NCBI GenBank assembly: GCA_026002835.1
Contig: BPGC01000016.1
Span: 1-40,336 of the forward strand
Reading direction: 5' to 3'
DNA: 40,336 bases
DNA from: Candidatus Nitrosocaldaceae archaeon
GTDB lineage: Archaea > Thermoproteota > Nitrososphaeria > Nitrososphaerales > Nitrosocaldaceae
Part shown: in pieces, positions 34,670-40,336 of the stretch
Layout: each line of letters starts with the position of its first letter
Position numbering within the stretch: position 1 is the first letter of the stretch
Program-made: the position numbers and the translations under genes
Notes under the pieces: model-generated
What the model was told of the DNA's origin: nothing
What the model saw: only the letters and a program-made list of their open reading frames with translations
Database searches by the model: none

Positions 34670-36343
34670 ATGGAATTAATCCATATTGCAAGCAATGTTA
34701 GCAAAAAGAAAGGTAAGAAACAGACTATAAGGTATACTCAAAGTATATGCCCAGATTGTAACATGATATTAGACGCTGAGATATTTGAGAGAGATGGAAA
34801 GGTATACATGAGCAAGGTTTGTCCAACTCATGGAGAGTGTGAAGAACTATACTATGGTTCTTATGAGATGTATCAAAAGTTTAGTGCTTATTGGAGAGAT
34901 GGAAAAGGGATGGAAGCTCCAAATGTTATGATAGATAAATGCTCATGTCCAATGAACTGTGGTTTATGCACAAACCATCTTAGCCATTCTGGTTTATCAA
35001 ACATGATAGTAACAAATAGGTGCGATCTAACATGCTGGTATTGCTTCTTCTATGTAAAGAAGGGCTTGGAAGGTGCATATCTATACGAACCCTCATTAGA
35101 ACAGATAAGAGCTATGGCAAAAACCTTAAAGGCTGAGAGACCAATTCCTGGCAATTCATTACAGATAACTGGAGGAGAGCCGATGCTTAGAGAGGATATA
35201 GTTGATGTTATAAAGACCATAAGAGAAGAAGGTATAGAGCATGTGCAAATGAATACTAATGGTATAAGGTTAGCTATGGATCCAGATCTAATGAGGCAAG
35301 TTAGAGAGGCTGGAGTTAACAATCTATATCTATCGTTCGATGGAGTTACTCCTAGAACAAATCCAAAGAATCATTGGGAAGTTCCATATGTTCTAGAGAA
35401 TGCTAGAAAGACTGGCATGACTATAGTCTTTGTACCAACAGTAATAAAATCTATAAATGATCATGAGCTAGGAGATATAATAAGATATGCTCAGAAGAAT
35501 ATAGATGTGGTTCATGGAGTAAACTTCCAACCAGTATCCTTGACAGGAAGGATGACAAAGAAGGAGAGAGAAAAGTATAGGATAACCATACCAGATTGTA
35601 TAAAGAGGATTGAAGAGCAGACAAATGGAGAGATACCAGAAGATGCATGGTTCCCAGTACCAAGTTGTATGCCATTAACTGATGTAATTGAAGCATTTAG
35701 TAAGAGACCAAAGTATGAATTGAGCATACACTTTGCATGTGGAGCGGGAACTTATGTATTTGAGGATGCTGAGACTAGGAAGTTGGTGCCATTAACTGCA
35801 TTTGTAGATATAAAAGGATTACTAGAATACTTTGAAGAAAAGGCAGAGGAGATAAGATCTGGTAAGAATAGATATGCAACTATGTTGGATGTTGTTAGGA
35901 AACTGAACTCATTCGTAGATAAGAAGAAGCAGCCAAAAGGCTTGGATCTAGCAAAGATGTTTGCTAGTATATTGATAAAGAGGAACTTTGATGCTGTAGG
36001 TTCATGGCATGTTAGAAGTTTGTTCCTAGGCATGATGCACTTCCAAGATAAATATAATGAAGACCTTGAGAGATTGCAGAGATGTGATATTCATTATCTA
36101 ACACCAGATTTGAGAATAATACCATTCTGTGCTTTCAATGTTATACCAGAGTGGTATAGAGATAGAATACAGAAGAAGTATGGTATCGAGGTTGAGGAAT
36201 GGGAGAGAGCAAATAATACTAAACTAGAGGCAGGATTGTATAGAGGAACATTGAGAAGAGGAATGAATATGAATCCAGCATCTTGCGCATTAAGCGAGAT
36301 GCATAGACAAGCAGAGTTATCACAGGGCATAAACGGCGTCTAA
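34670..36343 (+). CDS. tes: Radical SAM tetraether lipid synthase (Tes/GDGT-MAS type)
   Basis: A 557-residue radical SAM enzyme. The radical SAM cluster motif is C118-x3-C122-x2-C125 (CDLTCWYC), with TGGEPMLR as SAM-binding strand. The N-terminal region has CPDC (27-30) and CPTHGEC (51-57), a rubredoxin-like metal site, and C91/C93/C97/C100 for an extra Fe-S cluster; more Cys occur later (CGAG, CAFN). This layout is that of archaeal tetraether synthase, which joins two diether lipids tail to tail into GDGT membrane lipids (established for the MJ0619 family). Membrane-spanning tetraethers are expected in Nitrososphaeria. Start ATG 34670; a TTG at 34661 is possible. Confidence 0.88.
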   Translation: MELIHIASNVSKKKGKKQTIRYTQSICPDCNMILDAEIFERDGKVYMSKVCPTHGECEELYYGSYEMYQKFSAYWRDGKGMEAPNVMIDKCSCPMNCGLCTNHLSHSGLSNMIVTNRCDLTCWYCFFYVKKGLEGAYLYEPSLEQIRAMAKTLKAERPIPGNSLQITGGEPMLREDIVDVIKTIREEGIEHVQMNTNGIRLAMDPDLMRQVREAGVNNLYLSFDGVTPRTNPKNHWEVPYVLENARKTGMTIVFVPTVIKSINDHELGDIIRYAQKNIDVVHGVNFQPVSLTGRMTKKEREKYRITIPDCIKRIEEQTNGEIPEDAWFPVPSCMPLTDVIEAFSKRPKYELSIHFACGAGTYVFEDAETRKLVPLTAFVDIKGLLEYFEEKAEEIRSGKNRYATMLDVVRKLNSFVDKKKQPKGLDLAKMFASILIKRNFDAVGSWHVRSLFLGMMHFQDKYNEDLERLQRCDIHYLTPDLRIIPFCAFNVIPEWYRDRIQKKYGIEVEEWERANNTKLEAGLYRGTLRRGMNMNPASCALSEMHRQAELSQGINGV

Positions 36344-36380
36344 TCTTTATTATTTTATAGTTAAAAATTATGTGTATAAA

Positions 36381-36635
36381 TTAATCGAAATCGAATATAT
36401 CATCCCAGAAGCGTCTCTTTTTCTTTTTGTATTTATAATAATCATCGTCATACTCTTTCATATGATATCTTCTCTCATAATCATCATATTCTCTTTCTAT
36501 ACTAGCTGATCTCTCTATAATCTTATCTAATTCTCCTCTATCAAGCCAAACTCCTCTACATTTGGGACAATAATCTATCTCAACTCCTTGTCTATCCGCT
36601 ATCATTAGGTCTACATTACAGACTGGGCACTTCAT
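36381..36635 (-). CDS. TFIIB-type zinc-ribbon protein
   Basis: An 84-residue protein beginning MKCPVCNVDLMIADRQGVE and then DYCPKCRGVWLDRGELDKI, the Cys4 ribbon of the zf-TFIIB family (CPxC...CPxCxGVWLDxGEL). The remainder is charged and rich in Asp, Lys and Tyr. Family function is not defined; it is not the transcription factor TFB itself. Single gene, facing tes. Confidence 0.85.
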   Translation of the reverse strand: MKCPVCNVDLMIADRQGVEIDYCPKCRGVWLDRGELDKIIERSASIEREYDDYERRYHMKEYDDDYYKYKKKKRRFWDDIFDFD

Positions 36636-36686
36636 ATTAGAATATGAAGCATAATAATATTTATTCTTTTAAAATACTTTACAATT

Positions 36687-37448
36687 TTATTCATTGATAA
36701 AATCTAGAACTAATCTATTGAATAATCTAGGTTTTTCATAATGTGCCCTATGCCCAACTCCTTCTAATAATATCAATCTACAATTCTTCATATCTATGAA
36801 TGGTTTACAGTATCTAACTGGTATTATGCTATCTTCTTTACCCCAGATAACCATAGTTAATGATTTAATTCTATCTAATCTATCATACAATCTAGGAGCT
36901 TTAGAGCTATGCTCTAATGCTGAATAGAAAGCATATTTTGCATTATCCATCTTTATATAATCATACATATAATCTATATACTCTTCATCATCACTCATCA
37001 ATCTCTTCTTGAGATCTTCTTTATCTTTTGCATCGAATATGCTAGCATATAGATGCAGATCTTTACTACCTCTAAAGCTGTAAGGTGTTATTCCAGCTGG
37101 ACTTACAAGAACAAGTTTATCAACTAACTTTGGATACCTAATAGCAAATTCTGCAGCTATCTGTCCTCCTAATGATGAACCTAAGATGCTAGTATTATCT
37201 ATAGATAATTTATCTAGGAATGCATGTATCAATCTAGTAAACATGCTAATGCTATACCTTATTCTTGGTTTATCACTATAGCCAAAGCCTAATAGATCTA
37301 ATGCTATGATATGAAGATCTTTAGACAATTCTTTATTATGCTTAAAGCTATCTAAGGAACCTCCTAAACCATGTATTAATAATAAATTGTTGCCATCTCC
37401 TTCTTCATGATACCTTACTTTATATCCTAATATATCAATGTATTGCAT
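36687..37448 (-). CDS. Alpha/beta hydrolase
   Basis: A 253-residue alpha/beta-fold hydrolase. The oxyanion loop HGLGG begins at H26, the nucleophile elbow is G-S-S92-L-G-G, the acid is the Asp of WGKEDSIIPV and the His is in GVGHRAHYEKP. This resembles carboxylesterase or C-C hydrolases (MhpC-like); the substrate is unknown. The start is the ATG at 37448; the frame reaches a TTG 9 nt upstream. Divergent from the methyltransferase with 39 nt between starts. Confidence 0.88.
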   Translation of the reverse strand: MQYIDILGYKVRYHEEGDGNNLLLIHGLGGSLDSFKHNKELSKDLHIIALDLLGFGYSDKPRIRYSISMFTRLIHAFLDKLSIDNTSILGSSLGGQIAAEFAIRYPKLVDKLVLVSPAGITPYSFRGSKDLHLYASIFDAKDKEDLKKRLMSDDEEYIDYMYDYIKMDNAKYAFYSALEHSSKAPRLYDRLDRIKSLTMVIWGKEDSIIPVRYCKPFIDMKNCRLILLEGVGHRAHYEKPRLFNRLVLDFINE

Positions 37449-37487
37449 ACAATACAATTAAAAAAAGTTTGTAATAAAGTTATTGTA

Positions 37488-38171
37488 ATGCTATCTATAG
37501 CTGTTATAGAACCAGAATATGAGATCAATCTAGGATATATTGCTAGGGTAATGAAGAACTTTGGTTTGGAAGAGTTGTTGCTAATTAATCCTAAATGTGA
37601 TATAAGTAAAGCTAGGATATATGCTACTCACGGTTCTGATATACTAGATAATGCCAAGGTTGTTAGTAAAGATTATTTGAAGAATTATGATCAATTGATA
37701 GGAACTACAGCAATAAAGGCTAGTTCTAGGATGAATATAATTAGAGATGCAATAAGTCCAGAAGATGCGGTTATAAGCAAGAATGCATGCTTAATACTAG
37801 GCAGAGAGTCTACTGGACTAACTAATGATGAATTAGCGTTATGCGATCTAATAATAACAATTAATGCTGGCAAATATAATACATTAAACATATCACATGC
37901 ATTAGCTATAATATTATATGAATTAACAAAGAAGAAAGATGCTAATGTAAATAGTGCTAGCAGAGAAGAGATCGAACTATTATTAAATTATGTATTGATG
38001 TTAGCAAAGAAAGCAGGAATAAAGGAACATAAGCATAAGCATATAGAACATTCATTAAAAAGATTACTAGGCAGAGCACTTCCAACATCAAGAGAAGTCA
38101 AGTTATTGGTTATATTATTAAGAAAGGCTATCCTTGCAATTGAACGTAAAAAGCAAGATCTTGGTTCATAA
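37488..38171 (+). CDS. trmJ: SPOUT-class tRNA 2'-O-methyltransferase, TrmJ-like
   Basis: A 227-residue SpoU/TrmJ-like methyltransferase. The N-terminal motif is EPEYEINLGYIARVMKNFG; the knot motifs are LILGRESTGLTNDELALCD and NISHALAIILYEL. A helical tail (about 165-227) matches TrmJ proteins, which methylate the 2'-OH of residue 32 in tRNA. The start ATG at 37488 is chosen because the family begins right before the first strand; the frame is open 15 codons further. Confidence 0.87.
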   Translation: MLSIAVIEPEYEINLGYIARVMKNFGLEELLLINPKCDISKARIYATHGSDILDNAKVVSKDYLKNYDQLIGTTAIKASSRMNIIRDAISPEDAVISKNACLILGRESTGLTNDELALCDLIITINAGKYNTLNISHALAIILYELTKKKDANVNSASREEIELLLNYVLMLAKKAGIKEHKHKHIEHSLKRLLGRALPTSREVKLLVILLRKAILAIERKKQDLGS

Positions 38172-38239
38172 AAATAGATATATTATAATATAGTAAATAA
38201 ACAAATACTTTATTAATAGAGATGTAGAATATATTATTC

Positions 38240-39943
38240 ATGTGCTCTATCATAGCCTATAAAGGTAATAATAAAGCTTCAAGTATTATAGTAGATGCAT
38301 TAAGGAAGATGGAGTATAGAGGCTATGATAGTGTTGGTATAGCAACTCTAGCGGATAATAATATTCTAGTTAAGAAAGGTATAGGAAAGGTAGACGAAGT
38401 TAACGCTAAATTAAATCTAGCAAGTTTAGATGGTAATATTGGCATAGGACATACAAGGTGGGCTACTCATGGTGCAGTTACAGATTATAATGCGCATCCT
38501 CACAAAGCTTGTAATGATATAGCTATAGTCCATAATGGTAAGATTGATAATTATCAGCAGTTAAGAGAATTGTTAAAAGATCATAAATTTAATAGCCAGA
38601 CAGATAGTGAAGTTATTGCTCATTTGTTAGAAGAGAATTTAAAACATAAAGCTCTTAAAGAAGCAGTAATAGATACTTGTAAAGCATTAAAAGGTTCTTA
38701 TGCATTTGTTGCAATGATCAATGATAAGATAGTAGGAGCTAGAAGAGACGAGCCATTGATAATTGGTATAAGTAATAATGAGTATTATTTATCGAGTGAT
38801 ATACTAGCATTTATTGAATATACAGATAATGCCATATTCTTAGATAATAATGAGATAGTAATAATTGATGATAAATTGAGCATATATGATATTAATGGCA
38901 ATAATATTAAGAAGGATGTAACACAGATAGCATGGGAGTTTGCTGATATAAATAAAGGCAAATACGCTCATTACACTCTTAAAGAGATACACGAACAATT
39001 AGATACAATACCTAGAGTATTCAATTATAATTATAATTTAGATGATTTCATTAATGCTATAAAAGATGCCAATAAACTAACAATAGTTGCTAGCGGTTCG
39101 AGTTATAATGCATCATTGTTAGCAAAGATGTTGTTTAAGGTTAATTGTGAAGTTATAATAGCTAGCGAATGTAAATATTATAAAGATATGCTTGACGATA
39201 CAGTATTAGCTGTATCACAATCTGGAGAGACTAGAGATGTGTTAAGAGCTGTAAACTATGCTAAAGAGAATAATGCAAAGATATTATCAATAGTTAATGT
39301 TAAAACATCATCATTAGCAAGAATAAGCGATATATCATTAAGCCTTAACTGTGGACCAGAGATTGGAGTAGCTGCTACTAAAAGTTTTACTGCACAATTA
39401 GCATTATTCTATAGGATAGCAGATGCTATTAATAATAAAGATTATACTTATAAGATAACTGATGCAGTAAAACAAGCATTATCTATAAAGTTAGATGATA
39501 TTATTGATGATATTAAAGATAAGAATGATATATATCTTTTAGGAAGATCAATACATTATCCAATAGCATTAGAAGGGGCATTGAAGATTAAAGAGCTAGC
39601 ATATATACATGCTGAAGGCATGCCAGCTGGAGAGTTTAGACATGGGCCATTAGCATTGGTTGATAAGAATACAGTAGTAATAATGATAAATCCTAGTGAT
39701 CAAACGTTTGATGATACATATAGTAATTTAAAAGAGATCAAGGCTAGAGAGGCTAAGATAATAGGCATATCTGATAAAGAGTTAGATTATGATTATAGCA
39801 TAAAATTGCCAAAAGTAGATGATAGATTATATCCTTTAATAGAAGTAATACCTTTACAATTACTAGCATATAATCTAGCATTAAAGAAGAATTATAATCC
39901 TGATTATCCTAGAAACCTAGCAAAATCAGTTACTGTAGATTAA
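38240..39943 (+). CDS. glmS: Glutamine-fructose-6-phosphate aminotransferase (isomerising)
   Basis: A 567-residue GlmS making glucosamine-6-phosphate from fructose-6-phosphate and glutamine, the entry to amino sugars for glycans and the archaeal surface layer. The N-terminal glutaminase begins with the nucleophile C2 (MCSIIAYKGN), with YRGYDSVGIA and GHTRWATHG. Two SIS sugar-isomerase domains follow (ASGSSYNASLLAKM, SQSGETRDVLRAV, GRSIHYPIALEGALKIKE), ending in the conserved PRNLAKSVTVD. Slightly shorter than the usual 600 residues, with a short insert lacking between domains. Bacterial ribozyme control is not expected or seen. Confidence 0.95.
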   Translation: MCSIIAYKGNNKASSIIVDALRKMEYRGYDSVGIATLADNNILVKKGIGKVDEVNAKLNLASLDGNIGIGHTRWATHGAVTDYNAHPHKACNDIAIVHNGKIDNYQQLRELLKDHKFNSQTDSEVIAHLLEENLKHKALKEAVIDTCKALKGSYAFVAMINDKIVGARRDEPLIIGISNNEYYLSSDILAFIEYTDNAIFLDNNEIVIIDDKLSIYDINGNNIKKDVTQIAWEFADINKGKYAHYTLKEIHEQLDTIPRVFNYNYNLDDFINAIKDANKLTIVASGSSYNASLLAKMLFKVNCEVIIASECKYYKDMLDDTVLAVSQSGETRDVLRAVNYAKENNAKILSIVNVKTSSLARISDISLSLNCGPEIGVAATKSFTAQLALFYRIADAINNKDYTYKITDAVKQALSIKLDDIIDDIKDKNDIYLLGRSIHYPIALEGALKIKELAYIHAEGMPAGEFRHGPLALVDKNTVVIMINPSDQTFDDTYSNLKEIKAREAKIIGISDKELDYDYSIKLPKVDDRLYPLIEVIPLQLLAYNLALKKNYNPDYPRNLAKSVTVD

Positions 39944-40336
39944 TCTTCATCTTTGAAATATTTATTTTCTATACTTTTAAGCAATCTTCTAACCTCTTCT
40001 ATCTCTTCTTTGCTCGCTTTACCTAACTGCATATCAATCAATATCCTAAAAAATTTTGCCATCATTGGATTACTTGTGATTGTCATAGTTGTATCTACTC
40101 TTAATTGCGTGGTTCTATGCCAATGTCCTATCAATATAGCTGCTGGGATGTATATTACTATAAAGAATAGCACGAATATCCAAAGTTCTGAGAAGATTGC
40201 TTGCAACGTTGGTATTCTTTCTATCAATAATCTATAACTAATTAGTATGAAGTTTGAGAATGACATTATGAATACCAAATATATGCTATGGCCTTGTCTA
40301 AATTCAAACCATCTTCTTCTAAGCCAATCTTTCTCC
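39940..40336 (-). CDS. Membrane protein, 5' end cut by the window edge
   Basis: The frame is open to the end of the window and continues outside it: upstream of an internal ATG (40266) the translation reads EKDWLRRRWFEFRQGHSIYL, which looks like genuine coding sequence. At least 132 residues are visible. There are two hydrophobic helices (about ISYRLL and ELWIFVLFFIVIYIPAAILI), then a cytoplasmic tail ending in a charged helix (KASKEEIEEVRRLLKSIENK). No known family. Its stop overlaps the glmS stop by 4 nt. Confidence 0.7.
   Translation of the reverse strand, partial: EKDWLRRRWFEFRQGHSIYLVFIMSFSNFILISYRLLIERIPTLQAIFSELWIFVLFFIVIYIPAAILIGHWHRTTQLRVDTTMTITSNPMMAKFFRILIDMQLGKASKEEIEEVRRLLKSIENKYFKDED

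Noticed and set aside
38174..38200. Palindrome ATATTATAATAT between trmJ and glmS
   Set aside because: It is low-complexity AT sequence expected in this base composition and overlaps TATA-like promoter DNA.

Overview
The window looks like a chromosomal segment of an archaeon of the Nitrososphaeria (Thaumarchaeota) or a close relative. The evidence is a cupredoxin with a PEFG-CTERM-like tail, two Amt ammonium transporters with several PII proteins, archaeal GatDE, HerA-NurA, an Lhr-type helicase, PyrI, a B12-dependent class II ribonucleotide reductase and a tetraether-lipid synthase. The DNA is strongly AT-rich. Many genes have a TATA-like box 23-31 nt before the start codon, which means leaderless transcripts, and several starts were chosen on that basis. 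A type IA topoisomerase gene may hint at a thermophilic branch, but this is not decisive. No amo, rRNA, tRNA, CRISPR array or mobile element was seen, and the genus cannot be fixed from this segment.

Layout. 1-5.5 kb: secreted cupredoxin, a tiny membrane ORF, an Lhr-type helicase and an overlapping topoisomerase IA. 5.8-12 kb: nucleotide metabolism, with class II RNR (nrdJ), divergent pyrB/pyrI, and a large protein joining a winged helix, an ATP-cone and an NrdD-like domain without radical residues (probable deoxynucleotide-sensing regulator). 12-14.4 kb: nitrilase, tautomerase, a Cas4-like Fe-S protein and small membrane proteins. 14.4-18.6 kb: nitrogen island with a 40-residue membrane protein, two amt genes, glnK and a PII-like protein carrying a C-terminal ribbon-helix-helix-like segment; a TGAT(A/T)ATCA palindrome recurs at its promoters. 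18.8-22.1 kb: sensor kinase, response regulator and class III cyclase-like gene in one operon.

22.1-31.3 kb: small unknown genes, glyoxalase-like protein, another glnK, herA-nurA beside three related small winged-helix proteins, then gatD-gatE. 31.4-34.5 kb: Cys-cluster Lrp/AsnC regulator with two dyads at its promoter, small proteins, HEAT-repeat protein, DtxR-like and TrmB-like regulators. 34.6-40.3 kb: tetraether synthase opposite trmB, with two perfect palindromes between them, then zinc-ribbon protein, alpha/beta hydrolase, TrmJ-like methyltransferase, glmS and a membrane protein cut by the window end.

The themes are nitrogen sensing (Amt, PII, PII-RHH, GatDE, GlmS, PyrB/I), dNTP supply and genome maintenance (NrdJ, NrdD-like regulator, Lhr, TopA, HerA-NurA, Cas4-like) and a high share of regulators. 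The strongest candidates for undescribed biology are the PII-RHH fusion with its candidate operator, the HTH-ATP-cone-NrdD-like protein, and the winged-helix trio at herA-nurA.
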